Origin: JBEEFP01 sp041166085
Lineage (GTDB): Bacteria > Actinomycetota > Acidimicrobiia > Acidimicrobiales > JAFATL01
NCBI GenBank assembly: GCA_041166085.1
Contig: JBEEFP010000031.1
Span: 134,128-198,127 of the forward strand
Length of the DNA: 64,000 nucleotides
Direction of reading: 5' to 3'
Below, piece by piece: positions 9,664 through 18,035 of this stretch. Position numbers and translations under genes: made by a program. Within the stretch, counting starts at the first letter, position 1; every line of letters starts with the position of its first letter. The notes under the pieces were generated by a model. It was not told where the DNA came from. It was given only the letters and a program-made list of their open reading frames with translations, and did no database searches.

Positions 9664-10437
9664 GTGGCCACCTATCTCGACGAGATCCTCGCTGCCCATC
9701 GGGCCGCGGCGCGCTCCGACAGCCGCCCGTTGGAACAGCTCCTCGAGGCCGCGCGCGCGACCGGTGCCACGCGCCCTTTCGCATCCGCCCTCGCGGCACC
9801 GGGGGTCAGCGTGATCGCCGAGATCAAGCGCCGCTCACCGTCGAAGGGTGACCTCGCTCCCCATGTGGACGCCGCGGTGCTGGCCAAGGACTACGCGGCG
9901 GCCGGCGCCGCGTGCATCTCGGTGCTCACCGACGAGCGCTTCTTCGCAGGGTCGGCCACCGACCTGCAGGTCGCGCGCGGTGCCATTGAGGTACCCGTGC
10001 TACGCAAGGACTTCACGGTCAGCGAGGCTGATGTCTGCGACGCCCGCATCATGGGCGCCGACGCGGTGCTGCTCATCGCTGCCGCGTTGGACGACGCCGA
10101 GCTACGGGCCTTCACGGCGCTGACCGACGAGCTCGGGATGGCAGCGCTCGTCGAGGTTCACGACGAAGGCGAAGCGGCACGCGCCATCGAGGCGGGGGCC
10201 GCCGTCGTCGGGGTCAACCAGCGCGACCTACACACGTTCGAGGTCGACACCGACAGAGCCGTCCGCGTGCGCGCCACCCTCCCGAGTGGCGTGACCACCG
10301 TGGCCGAGTCGGGCATCCGCGCTCGCGCCGACGTCGTCCGCCTCCGCGACGCGGGGTACCACGCGGTGCTCGTGGGCGAGTCGCTGGTGACGGCGGACGA
10401 CCCGGGCGCCATGTTGCGGGAGCTCGCGTGTTCGTGA
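9664..10437 (+). CDS. trpC: Indole-3-glycerol phosphate synthase
   Basis: This 257-aa TIM-barrel enzyme converts CdRP to indole-3-glycerol phosphate in tryptophan synthesis. Family motifs are VIAEIKRRSPSKG, SVLTDERFFAGS, PVLRKDFTV, GADAVLLIAAAL, VGVNQRDLHTFEVD and VAESGIRARAD. It starts with GTG and is monofunctional; the next gene, trpF, overlaps it by 10 bases. trpC-F-B-A form one tightly coupled operon separated from trpE by the two-component system. Confidence 0.97.
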   Translation: MATYLDEILAAHRAAARSDSRPLEQLLEAARATGATRPFASALAAPGVSVIAEIKRRSPSKGDLAPHVDAAVLAKDYAAAGAACISVLTDERFFAGSATDLQVARGAIEVPVLRKDFTVSEADVCDARIMGADAVLLIAAALDDAELRAFTALTDELGMAALVEVHDEGEAARAIEAGAAVVGVNQRDLHTFEVDTDRAVRVRATLPSGVTTVAESGIRARADVVRLRDAGYHAVLVGESLVTADDPGAMLRELACS

Positions 10438-11084
10438 AGGTCTGTGGCACGACGAGCGAGGACGACGCGCTGCTCGCGGTCGCCATGGGTGCCGACGCCG
10501 TCGGGTTCATCTTCGCCCCGTCCCCCCGGCAGGTCCATCCGGTGCGGGTGGCCGACATCGTCAAGCGGCTGCCGCCCGAGATCCTCACCGTGGGCGTGTT
10601 CCGCGACGAGCACCCCGAACGGGTCGTCGCCTTGGTCAATCAGGCCGGCCTCAAGGCGGCCCAGCTGCACGGGCACGAGTCGGCTGAGCAGTCGCGCTGG
10701 GTCCGCGAGCGGCTGCCGGTCACCATCAAGGCCTTCCCGGCCGGGTCGCCCGCGGTCGGTAAGGCCAAGGACTACGGCTCCGACATCGTGATGCTCGACG
10801 CGGCAAATCCCGGATCGGGTCAGGTCTTCGATTGGCGCCTGGTGGACGGCGTTCCCGCCGGCACCCGACTGCTGCTGGCCGGCGGCCTCACCCCGGAGAA
10901 CGTGGTCGACGCCATCGGGCAGGCACATCCCTGGGGCGTCGACGTGGTGACGGGCGTGGAGTCCGAGCCTGGTCGCAAGGACCCGCGCAAGCTGCGGGCG
11001 TTCGTTGCCGCGGCCAAGTCTGCTGCCGTCCCGCCGTACGAGGGCGAGGCCATCGGCCCGTACGACTGGCAGGCCGAGCTCTGA
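10428..11084 (+). CDS. trpF: Phosphoribosylanthranilate isomerase
   Basis: This 218-aa TIM barrel isomerises PRA to CdRP. It begins FVKVCGTTSEDDALLAV with the catalytic Cys of the family. GADAVGFIFAPSPRQV, AAQLHGHESAEQ, and LAGGLTPENV with GVDVVTGVES (phosphate site and the second catalytic Asp region) follow. Many actinobacteria lack trpF and use the dual-function PriA instead; its presence here between trpC and trpB is therefore notable. It overlaps trpC by 10 bases and its TGA shares a base with the trpB ATG. Confidence 0.95.
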   Translation: MFVKVCGTTSEDDALLAVAMGADAVGFIFAPSPRQVHPVRVADIVKRLPPEILTVGVFRDEHPERVVALVNQAGLKAAQLHGHESAEQSRWVRERLPVTIKAFPAGSPAVGKAKDYGSDIVMLDAANPGSGQVFDWRLVDGVPAGTRLLLAGGLTPENVVDAIGQAHPWGVDVVTGVESEPGRKDPRKLRAFVAAAKSAAVPPYEGEAIGPYDWQAEL

Positions 11085-12262
11085 TGTCGGTGATGGGAGA
11101 GCCGGGCGACGACGGCCGCTTCGGTGAGTTCGGCGGACGCTTCCTCCCCGAGTCGCTGGTGCCCGCATGCCTCGAGCTCGAGAAGGCGTTCCGGTCGGCG
11201 TGGGGCGATCAGGCGTTCCGGGACGAGTACGCATCGATCCTGCGCGACTACGCGGGCCGACCCACCCCCGTGACGGAGTGCAAGCGGCTGTCCGATCAGC
11301 TCGGTGTGCGCGTGCTGCTCAAGCGGGAGGACCTCACGCACACGGGCTCGCACAAGATCAACAACGTCATCGGTCAGGCGCTGCTCACCCGGCGCATGGG
11401 CAAGCAACGGGTCATCGCCGAGACGGGCGCGGGGCAGCACGGCGTGGCGACGGCGACTGCAGCTGCGCTGTTCGGCCTCGACTGCGTCGTCTACATGGGC
11501 GAGGTCGACGTCGAGCGCCAAGCCCTGAACGTCTTCCGGATGCAGTTGCTCGGCGCCGAGGTGCGGCCTGTGTCGTCGGGCAGCCGCACGCTCAAGGACG
11601 CGATCAACGAGGCGCTCCGCGATTGGGTCGCCAGTGTCGAGAGCACGCACTACTGCCTCGGCTCGGTGATGGGACCGCACCCGTACCCCTGGATGGTGCG
11701 GGAGCTGCAGCGGGTGGTGGGTGAGGAGGCATTCAGGCAGTGCCGCCAGCTGCTCGATGGCGCCGATCCTGACTACGTCGTGGCCTGCGTCGGCGGGGGG
11801 TCGAACGCCGCGGGCACGTACGCGGGCTTCGCCGACACCGACGCCAAGCTCGTCGGAGTGGAAGCGGCCGGTGGCGCGGCCGTGTCGCACGGCATCCCCG
11901 GGGTGGTGCACGGATCGAAGTCGTTCCTGTTGCAGGACGAGCACGGTCAGGTGGTCGAGGCCCACTCCATCTCCGCGGGCCTCGACTACCCGGGCATCGG
12001 CCCTGAGCACGCCCACCTGGCCTCGATCGGCCGGGCGACCTACGTCTCGGCGTCCGACGAGGAAGTGCTGGCGGCGCTGCAGCTCCTGGCCCGCACCGAG
12101 GGCATCATCCCCGCCCTCGAACCGGCCCATGCCATTGCGTGGCTGGTGCGGGCCGCAGGCACTGACGAGCTCCCGAGCGGCTCCACCGTCCTCGTCACCA
12201 TGTCGGGCCGAGGTGACAAGGACGCCGAACAGGTCATGGGCATCCTGGGGCCTCGACCGTGA
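11084..12262 (+). CDS. trpB: Tryptophan synthase beta chain
   Basis: This protein of about 392 aa makes tryptophan from indole and serine using PLP. The PLP lysine is Lys91 in THTGSHKINN; other motifs are FGEFGGRFLPESL, AETGAGQHGVATAT (serine/carboxylate loop), VACVGGGSNAAG (phosphate cup) and GLDYPGIGPEHA. It is TrpB1-type, as expected for a trpA-linked gene. ATG 11084 overlaps the trpF stop (TGATG); a second Met three codons on is a possible alternative. trpA begins within the stop (GTGA). Confidence 0.97.
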   Translation: MSVMGEPGDDGRFGEFGGRFLPESLVPACLELEKAFRSAWGDQAFRDEYASILRDYAGRPTPVTECKRLSDQLGVRVLLKREDLTHTGSHKINNVIGQALLTRRMGKQRVIAETGAGQHGVATATAAALFGLDCVVYMGEVDVERQALNVFRMQLLGAEVRPVSSGSRTLKDAINEALRDWVASVESTHYCLGSVMGPHPYPWMVRELQRVVGEEAFRQCRQLLDGADPDYVVACVGGGSNAAGTYAGFADTDAKLVGVEAAGGAAVSHGIPGVVHGSKSFLLQDEHGQVVEAHSISAGLDYPGIGPEHAHLASIGRATYVSASDEEVLAALQLLARTEGIIPALEPAHAIAWLVRAAGTDELPSGSTVLVTMSGRGDKDAEQVMGILGPRP

Positions 12263-13032
12263 GCCTCGAGGAGGTCCTGCGCGAGCACCGCGACGCGGGA
12301 CGCAAGCTGCTCGTCCCGTACATCACGGGCGGCCTGGGGTCGCAGTGGACCGCGCACCTGCAAGCCATGGCCGTCGCGGGTGCAGACGCGGTCGAGGTCG
12401 GCATCCCCTTCTCGGATCCGGTGATGGACGGACCGACGATCCAGGAGGCATCGCAACGCGCCCTCGAGCTCGGCGCCACACCCGTCAACATCATGGCCGA
12501 CCTCGAGCGCATGGACGCCACCGTGCCACTGGTTGCGATGACGTACTACAACATCGTCTTCCGCAGCGGGCACCGTCGCTTCGCGCGGATGCTCCGTGAC
12601 GCGGGCGTGTGCGCGGCGATCGTCCCGGACCTGCCACTCGAGGAGCTGGACGACTGGGCGCGGGCCGCGGATGACGGCGCCATCGAGACGGTGCTGTTGG
12701 CCACGCCCGTCACACCTGACGAACGGTTGGCCGAGCTGTGTCGACGCACGCAGGGATTCGTCTACACGGTCAGCGTCATGGGCGTCACCGGTGAGCGCAC
12801 CCAGCTGGCAGGGTCGGCAGGGGTGCTGGCCAAGCGGTTGAAAGCGATCACCGACAAGCCCGTTCTCATCGGCGTGGGCGTCTCCACACCCGAGCAGGCG
12901 GTGGAGGCCAGCGCGGAAGCGGACGGCGTGATCGTCGGATCGGCCCTCATGCGTCGCATCCTCGACGGTGAGTCGCCCGAGCAGCTCGGCGAGGCGGTGG
13001 CGGCCATCCGCGCCGCGCTGGACGCTGGCTGA
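12259..13032 (+). CDS. trpA: Tryptophan synthase alpha chain
   Basis: This 257-aa TIM barrel cleaves indole-3-glycerol phosphate and passes indole to TrpB. The catalytic Glu is Glu46 and the catalytic Asp is Asp57 in VEVGIPFSDPVMDG. The usual family text is PxADG, so the Val-Met before DG is a small deviation. PLxAMTYYN, VPDLPLEE, YTVSVMGVTGER and VGVSTPEQA are present. The GTG start overlaps the trpB stop by 4 bases. It ends the trpCFBA operon. Confidence 0.96.
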   Translation: MSLEEVLREHRDAGRKLLVPYITGGLGSQWTAHLQAMAVAGADAVEVGIPFSDPVMDGPTIQEASQRALELGATPVNIMADLERMDATVPLVAMTYYNIVFRSGHRRFARMLRDAGVCAAIVPDLPLEELDDWARAADDGAIETVLLATPVTPDERLAELCRRTQGFVYTVSVMGVTGERTQLAGSAGVLAKRLKAITDKPVLIGVGVSTPEQAVEASAEADGVIVGSALMRRILDGESPEQLGEAVAAIRAALDAG

Positions 13033-13033
13033 G

Positions 13034-13039
13034 TATGCT
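13034..13039 (+). promoter_or_regulatory. -10-like box before the DEAD-box helicase gene
   Basis: TATGCT begins 1 base after the trpA stop. A purine-rich AGAGAG tract lies just before ATG 13064, so this transcript would have a leader of about 18 bases with a weak ribosome-binding site. Confidence 0.45.
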
Positions 13040-13063
13040 TGCTGCCGCGAGCACGTGAGAGAG

Positions 13064-14239
13064 ATGACAAGCACGACCTTCCACGAGCTCGGCCTGCCCC
13101 CGGACCTCGTCGGCGTCCTCGACGACCAGGGCATCACCGAGCCGTTTCCGATTCAGTTGATGACCATCCCTGACGCGCGCGCCGGTCGTGACGTGTTGGG
13201 CAAGGCCAAGACCGGGTCCGGCAAGACCCTCGCCTTCGGCCTGCCTGTGCTCGAGCGCACCACCAAGGCCGCGCCCGGACGGCCGCACGCGTTGATCCTC
13301 GTCCCGACACGCGAGCTCGCGGTGCAGGTTGGCGAGGTGCTCGAGCCCCTCGGCAAGGTGCGCGACCTGACCATCGGCACGATCTACGGCGGCCAGGCCA
13401 TGGAGCGCCAGCTGCGTGCGATCAAGAGCGGCGTCGACATCGTTGTCGCGACCCCGGGGCGGCTCATCGACCTGCTGGACCGCAACGAGATCTCTGTCGC
13501 CGACGTGAGCATGGTGGTGCTGGACGAGGCCGATCGCATGGCCGACATGGGCTTCATGCCCCAGGTCGAGTGGATCCTCCGTCGCTTCGAGTCAGATCGC
13601 CAGACGATGCTCTTCTCGGCGACGTTGGATGGCGACGTCGACCGCCTCGTGCGCCTCTACCTCAAGGATCCCGTACGCCACGAGGTCGAGTCGAAGGAAG
13701 CAACCGTCGACGAGATGCAGCACCGCTTCCTCGCCGTGCACCAGATGGACAAGGTCAAGGTCACCGCGTCGATCTCGCGGGGCGGCGAGCGCACGCTCGT
13801 ATTCGTGCGCACCAAGCGGGGCGCCGACCACCTCGTCCGCGACCTGCGCGCCGAAGGCGTGAAGGCGGGTGCCATCCACGGCGACCTGCGCCAGCAGCAC
13901 CGCGAGAAGGCGTTGGCCGACTTCGCCGCCGGCAAGCTGCCGGTGCTCGTCGCCACCGACGTGGCCGCGCGCGGCATCCACGTCGAGGGCATCGACCTCG
14001 TCGTGCACTACGACCCGCCCGAGGACCACAAGTCGTACCTGCACCGCTCGGGACGCACAGCGCGCGCGGGCGAGGCCGGCGTGGTCGTCACCCTCGTGCT
14101 GTGGAACCAGCACCTCGAGATCGAGCGGCTGCGCAAGCGCCTCCGCCTGCTCCACCAGCCCCTCGTCGAGGTCTTCTCGAACGACCCCCGCTTGGCCGAT
14201 CTGGCCAGCTGGGACCCCGCGGCCGACTCAGCTGCGTAG
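13064..14239 (+). CDS. DEAD-box RNA helicase
   Basis: This 391-aa cytosolic ATP-dependent RNA helicase has every core motif: Q motif (ITEPFPIQ), I (AKTGSGKT), Ia (VPTRELAVQV), II (VLDEADRMAD), III (FSAT), IV (LVFVRTKRGAD), V (VATDVAARGIHV) and VI (HRSGRTARAG). There is no RNA-binding tail beyond the core, so it is a minimal helicase of the RhlE/DbpA type. ATG 13064 has a weak purine-rich site just upstream; an in-frame GTG lies three codons earlier. It converges with the FtsX-type permease with only 5 bases between stops. Confidence 0.92.
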   Translation: MTSTTFHELGLPPDLVGVLDDQGITEPFPIQLMTIPDARAGRDVLGKAKTGSGKTLAFGLPVLERTTKAAPGRPHALILVPTRELAVQVGEVLEPLGKVRDLTIGTIYGGQAMERQLRAIKSGVDIVVATPGRLIDLLDRNEISVADVSMVVLDEADRMADMGFMPQVEWILRRFESDRQTMLFSATLDGDVDRLVRLYLKDPVRHEVESKEATVDEMQHRFLAVHQMDKVKVTASISRGGERTLVFVRTKRGADHLVRDLRAEGVKAGAIHGDLRQQHREKALADFAAGKLPVLVATDVAARGIHVEGIDLVVHYDPPEDHKSYLHRSGRTARAGEAGVVVTLVLWNQHLEIERLRKRLRLLHQPLVEVFSNDPRLADLASWDPAADSAA

Positions 14240-14244
14240 CGTCG

Positions 14245-16605
14245 CTACTCGCTTCGCAGGGCGGTGGCGGCGGGCGTGCGACCGGCCAGGCTGCCGAGGG
14301 CCGATCCGACCAGTGCGGCGACAACGACGGCGGCAGGCAGCAGCAGCAGGAGCGCGGGGGCGACGTCGGGCTTCGGCGCGACACCGAGGCTCTGGGCCAC
14401 ACCTGTCCACAGCCAGCGCCCGATGGCGACGCCCGCTGGGAGGCCCACGGCCGCACCCACGAGCGCGAGCGCGGAGGCCTGCCAACCGATGGTGGCGGCG
14501 ATCTGTGTCCGAGTGAAGCCGATGGCCCGAAGGACGCCCAGCTCGACACGCCGTCGTTGCACCGTCTGCACGAGCGCGTGGACGACCGCGAGGGCAGCCA
14601 ACGCTGCGAGAAACAGGGCGAGCAACCGAGGCAGGTCACGTACCTGGGCCAGCTTGGTGACCTCGGGAGGCGTGGTCGGGTAGATGATGGTGCGATCGTT
14701 CTGCGAGTGCACCTCGATCGTGCGCGCGGCCCGCCGCACGTCGACACCGGGTCTGAACGTCACAACCGCCATGTGGTACCCCGACGAATCGGACCGGATG
14801 TTCCGCAGGCCCAGGCGCGCCAGTCCGTCTGGCGTGAGCAGGACCCCCGAATCGAGGGGGACGGGGTCGTCGATGCTCGGGCTGATGGCAGTCCCCACGA
14901 CGTGGAACGTCGCCTGCTCGTGCTCCGTGCGCACGATCACCCGATCGGCCCCCCCGATGCGGTGCCGCAGGTCGGAGCCGAGGGCGACCTCGTCCCGGGA
15001 GACCGGACCCCGGCCCGCGGAGACTGGCGCGGGGAAACTGCCCTTCTTGACGTCGAGGGCGAATGCGTACACCGACCGTCCCGCGACCCGCGCCGTCTGG
15101 TTGAAGATCCCCTCGGCGACAGCGGCAGTGTCCTTGCGGCCGGCGAGCCCGGCATAGTCCTCCGTGGACGCGGTGATGTCCCAGTTCCACCCGTATCTGC
15201 TCGGCGTGTCGAGCAGACCCTGCAGGCTGCCGGAGAAGACCACCGCAGCGGCCAGGCCTGTCGCGCCCAACAGGACGCCGACGAGGGCCGTGCGCACGGC
15301 CACCTCGGTCGCCCCCCTGCCGCGGCGGGTCGCCATCCCGATCCCGACGGCGAGGGCCGGACGTCCGGTGCGGGCCAACCGATCGGCCAGCGAGGGGTGA
15401 GCCGACGACGGATTGCCCACGGCCGCCACCGGTGCTCGGCGGCTCAACCGCCACGCGGGCCACACCACAACGGCCAACACGAGTGCGAGAAGGGCGGCGG
15501 CGCCGGGGAGCAGGACGGCGGCGTTCACGGTCAGGCCCGGATGGGGTTCGGCCCGTCGGGCGAGGCCGACTGGCAACAGGGGCGAGGCGGCGACGGCGAC
15601 GACGACGGCGCCGACGACCCCGACCGCAGCGGCGGCGGCTGCCGGCGCGGCGGCATCCAGGAAGCGGCCACGACCGGTGAGTCCCATGGACGCGAGTGCG
15701 GTGTGGTCACCGGTGCGAGCGTGGACGGTCCGCGACATCGCCTGGGCGACCGCGCCCAGCCCGAAGAGCAGGAAGACACCGGCGAACACGGCGAGCCCGA
15801 CGGCCTGGACATCGGTCGACTTCAGGAGCAGGGACGCCAGGTTGGAGCCGGCGTCGGTGCTGGGCGCGGGCCCGCCCGCGAACAGCTGGTGCACCTCGCG
15901 GTCGAACTGGCGAAGCGCACCCGTGCCTCCGTGGAACCGGAGCAGGAAGTTCCCCGTCCGCATGTTCACACGGTCCTTGTACTTCTCGTAGAAGGCCCGG
16001 GGCAGCACGGTGATCGTCGGGTCGCTCTCGCGTGCTGCGAGGTCCTGCGTGCCGCGCACGATCCCTACGACGCGGAGGCGCAAGCGAGGCCCGTCGGGGT
16101 TCGGATCCTCGCTCTCGTCGAACGCTTGCGCGCCTTCGGGCGTGACCGTGAGGACGTCGAGGGTCTGTCCCGGCCGCCGCTCGAGGGCCTTGGCTGCCGC
16201 CTCCGACAATGCGATCTCCTCGGCGGCGCCGGGCCGGGGGCGCCTGCCGGCGAGCAGCACACCCTTGGCCACCCTGCTGCCCAATTGGTCGTCTGTCCCG
16301 ACGAGCATCGGGAAGTACCCCGCAACGGGGAAGACGTAGGGGAACGCCACCGGAGCGGCAACGTCGACCGAAGACAGGTGCACGATGCGGGCCCACTTGG
16401 AGGGCTCGGTGCCGTTCGCATCGAGGAAGGAGTGCGGGTCGAGGCTGGAATGACCGAGGCGGTCCACCGCCGTCTGCGTGCGGCGGGCACCAGCGGCGGC
16501 GGTGAGCACCACACCACCGACGAGAGCGACGAACAACGTGAGAGCGAGCAGCGCGCGCCAACGGGTCCGCAGCTCGGCGCGGACGCGGTACCGAAGCCAT
16601 CCCAC
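14245..16605 (-). CDS. FtsX-like ABC transporter permease, orphan
   Basis: This 786-aa membrane protein has an N-terminal TM (LLALTLFVALVGGVVLTAAAG), a large extracytoplasmic MacB-core-like section, a first FtsX-type block of TMs (about residues 265-410) and a second at the C-terminus (LALFLAALAALAVVHALVQ, GWQASALALVGAAVGLPAG, LLLLLPAAVVVAALVG). This is the double-FtsX arrangement of lipoprotein/peptide exporters. An ATP-binding subunit of the MacB/LolD type would be expected next to it, but none is near, so its ATPase must be encoded elsewhere. It diverges from the HIT-like gene across 82 bases. Confidence 0.83.
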   Translation of the reverse strand: MGWLRYRVRAELRTRWRALLALTLFVALVGGVVLTAAAGARRTQTAVDRLGHSSLDPHSFLDANGTEPSKWARIVHLSSVDVAAPVAFPYVFPVAGYFPMLVGTDDQLGSRVAKGVLLAGRRPRPGAAEEIALSEAAAKALERRPGQTLDVLTVTPEGAQAFDESEDPNPDGPRLRLRVVGIVRGTQDLAARESDPTITVLPRAFYEKYKDRVNMRTGNFLLRFHGGTGALRQFDREVHQLFAGGPAPSTDAGSNLASLLLKSTDVQAVGLAVFAGVFLLFGLGAVAQAMSRTVHARTGDHTALASMGLTGRGRFLDAAAPAAAAAAVGVVGAVVVAVAASPLLPVGLARRAEPHPGLTVNAAVLLPGAAALLALVLAVVVWPAWRLSRRAPVAAVGNPSSAHPSLADRLARTGRPALAVGIGMATRRGRGATEVAVRTALVGVLLGATGLAAAVVFSGSLQGLLDTPSRYGWNWDITASTEDYAGLAGRKDTAAVAEGIFNQTARVAGRSVYAFALDVKKGSFPAPVSAGRGPVSRDEVALGSDLRHRIGGADRVIVRTEHEQATFHVVGTAISPSIDDPVPLDSGVLLTPDGLARLGLRNIRSDSSGYHMAVVTFRPGVDVRRAARTIEVHSQNDRTIIYPTTPPEVTKLAQVRDLPRLLALFLAALAALAVVHALVQTVQRRRVELGVLRAIGFTRTQIAATIGWQASALALVGAAVGLPAGVAIGRWLWTGVAQSLGVAPKPDVAPALLLLLPAAVVVAALVGSALGSLAGRTPAATALRSE

Positions 16606-16675
16606 GCTCGCATTCTCACGCCGAGCGGGCCCGGTTCCAAGGATGGAGACCCCCGGCCCGTGGTGGTGGCACCTC

Positions 16676-16681
16676 TAAGGT
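16676..16681 (+). promoter_or_regulatory. -10 box of a leaderless-type promoter (HIT-like gene)
   Basis: TAAGGT lies exactly 6 bases before GTG 16688, the same spacing as at 3861 and 20060. Confidence 0.6.
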
Positions 16682-16687
16682 TGCGCC

Positions 16688-16987
16688 GTGGCCGGGTGCG
16701 AGCTCTGTGAGGCGGCGAGGTTGACGCCGTGGCACCACGAGGACGACGTGTGCTGGGTCGCGGACTGCGAGATCTGCGACGTCCCCATGGTCGTCTGGAA
16801 GGAGCACGCCGTCGAACCGTCGGACGAGGTCCTCACCCACATGCTCGAGCGTCTCGAAGCGGTTGCGACCGAGCGCTTCGGCGCCGGCGGGTACTCCGTC
16901 GACCGGGTCATGCGCCAGATCCCCGACCACTTCCACGCCCACGCGCGCGATCCCAACTGGTGGTCGCGGCGTTTCCTCCGCCGGTAG
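16688..16987 (+). CDS. Minimal HIT-like protein with cysteine pairs
   Basis: This 99-aa protein has CxxC pairs at Cys4/Cys7 and Cys27/Cys30 plus Cys22, which could bind zinc. Near the C-terminus IPDHFHAHARDP carries His81-x-His83-x-His85, the histidine-triad pattern of HIT nucleotide hydrolases/transferases. The intervening VVWKEHAVEPSDE resembles the HIT segment with PKxH. It is shorter than classical HIT proteins (about 110-140 aa). Its stop directly abuts the ATG of the K+ channel gene, so the two are co-transcribed. Catalysis is a guess; the family assignment rests on the triad only. Confidence 0.65.
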   Translation: MAGCELCEAARLTPWHHEDDVCWVADCEICDVPMVVWKEHAVEPSDEVLTHMLERLEAVATERFGAGGYSVDRVMRQIPDHFHAHARDPNWWSRRFLRR

Positions 16988-17971
16988 ATGCGCCCGCTCC
17001 GTCGGCTCTGGTTGGGCTTGGGCGCGCTGGCCCTGATCACCGTCGCTGGCACCGTGGGGTACACCCTGCTCGGCTTCGGCGTGCTCGACGCGATCTACCA
17101 GACGGTCGCGACGGTGACCACCGTGGGGTTCCGCCATCCCTCGGGCGGCGGGCAGACCGTCTTCACGCTCGTTCTCATCGTCGTCGGCGTGGGGACGGCG
17201 CTGTACACCTTCAGTGTCCTGATCGAGGCCTTCGTCGAAGGTGAGATCGGCAACGTCGTCGGGAGGCGCCGCATGGAGCGCACGATCAATGAGATGAAGG
17301 ACCACGTGGTGATCTGTGGGTGGGGGCGGGTGGGACAGGCCCTGGCTCATTACGTGACGGGCGCGGGGCAGCGCGTCGTCATCGTCGACCAGGACGGCGA
17401 GCGCCTCGAGCGCTGCCCCCACCCCACCGTCCACGGCAACGCGACCGACGACGATGTCCTCCGCGCCGCAGGGATCGGTCGCGCTCGCGTCCTCGCCGCC
17501 GCGCTGACGACGGACTCCGACAACCTCTACGTGACGATGAGCGGGCGGGCGCTGTCGCCAGAGGTGTTCATCATCGCCCGCGCCCGTGTCGACTCGTCCG
17601 AGGACAAGTTGGTGAGGGCGGGCGCCAACCGCGTGGTGAACCCGCAGAGCATCGGCGGGGCTCGTATGGCGGCGTTCGCGCTGCAACCGCACGTGGCGGA
17701 GTTCCTCGACGTGGTCATGCATGACGGCAGCATGGAGTTCCGGCTCGAGGAGATCCTGGTGCCGTTCGGGTCCGCACTCGAGGGCAAGAGCCTGCGCGAC
17801 GCGCATCTCCGCGACCTGACGGGCGCGCTCGTCCTCGCCATACGCGACGACCGCAGCGGCAAGTTCACCACCAACCCCGATCCCGAGAGCTCGATCGAGG
17901 CCGGTCAGATCCTCATCGCCATCGGGACGTCGGCCCAGCTCGCGGCGCTCCAGGACGCGGTCAAACGCTGA
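16988..17971 (+). CDS. Two-TM potassium channel with RCK (TrkA-N/TrkA-C) domains
   Basis: This 327-aa protein has TM1 (about residues 10-32), a pore loop with TVATVTTVGF, TM2 (about 57-77), a Rossmann TrkA-N domain (VVICGWGRVGQALAHY, nucleotide Asp in VIVDQDGE) and a TrkA-C domain (about 245-325). It resembles MthK-type ligand-gated channels. The filter reads TTVGFRHP instead of TVGYGD: Tyr is Phe48 and the second Gly is Arg49. Selectivity may be altered or the chain may pair with another subunit. It directly follows the HIT-like gene with no gap. Confidence 0.88.
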   Translation: MRPLRRLWLGLGALALITVAGTVGYTLLGFGVLDAIYQTVATVTTVGFRHPSGGGQTVFTLVLIVVGVGTALYTFSVLIEAFVEGEIGNVVGRRRMERTINEMKDHVVICGWGRVGQALAHYVTGAGQRVVIVDQDGERLERCPHPTVHGNATDDDVLRAAGIGRARVLAAALTTDSDNLYVTMSGRALSPEVFIIARARVDSSEDKLVRAGANRVVNPQSIGGARMAAFALQPHVAEFLDVVMHDGSMEFRLEEILVPFGSALEGKSLRDAHLRDLTGALVLAIRDDRSGKFTTNPDPESSIEAGQILIAIGTSAQLAALQDAVKR

Positions 17972-17978
17972 CCCCAGT

Positions 17979-18029
17979 CGACTTTTCGGCACTGCGGGGG
18001 CTCTATTCCCCTCGAGTGCACAAAAGTCG
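17979..18029. repeat. Long hairpin between convergent genes (repeat-family copy b)
   Basis: Outer arms CGACTTTT (17979-17986) and AAAAGTCG (18022-18029) pair perfectly. After a 2-base mismatch GCAC/GTGC pairs, and GGGG/CCCC closes an inner stem. It lies between the stops of the K+ channel and CoA-binding genes and should end transcription from both sides. The arm text (reverse strand CGACTTTTGTGCACTC) is related to the hairpins at 23617 and 38716. Confidence 0.65.
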
Positions 18030-18035
18030 GGATGA

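Noticed and set aside
9599..9799. Longer form of the OmpR-type regulator starting near 9799
   Set aside because: The added residues are basic low-complexity text overlapping trpC; the receiver fold starts just after GTG 9598.
13570..16710. A 1046-codon plus-strand open frame across the helicase and permease genes
   Set aside because: It is antisense or out of frame to two well-supported genes, Arg/Gly-rich without domains, and typical of GC-rich shadow frames.
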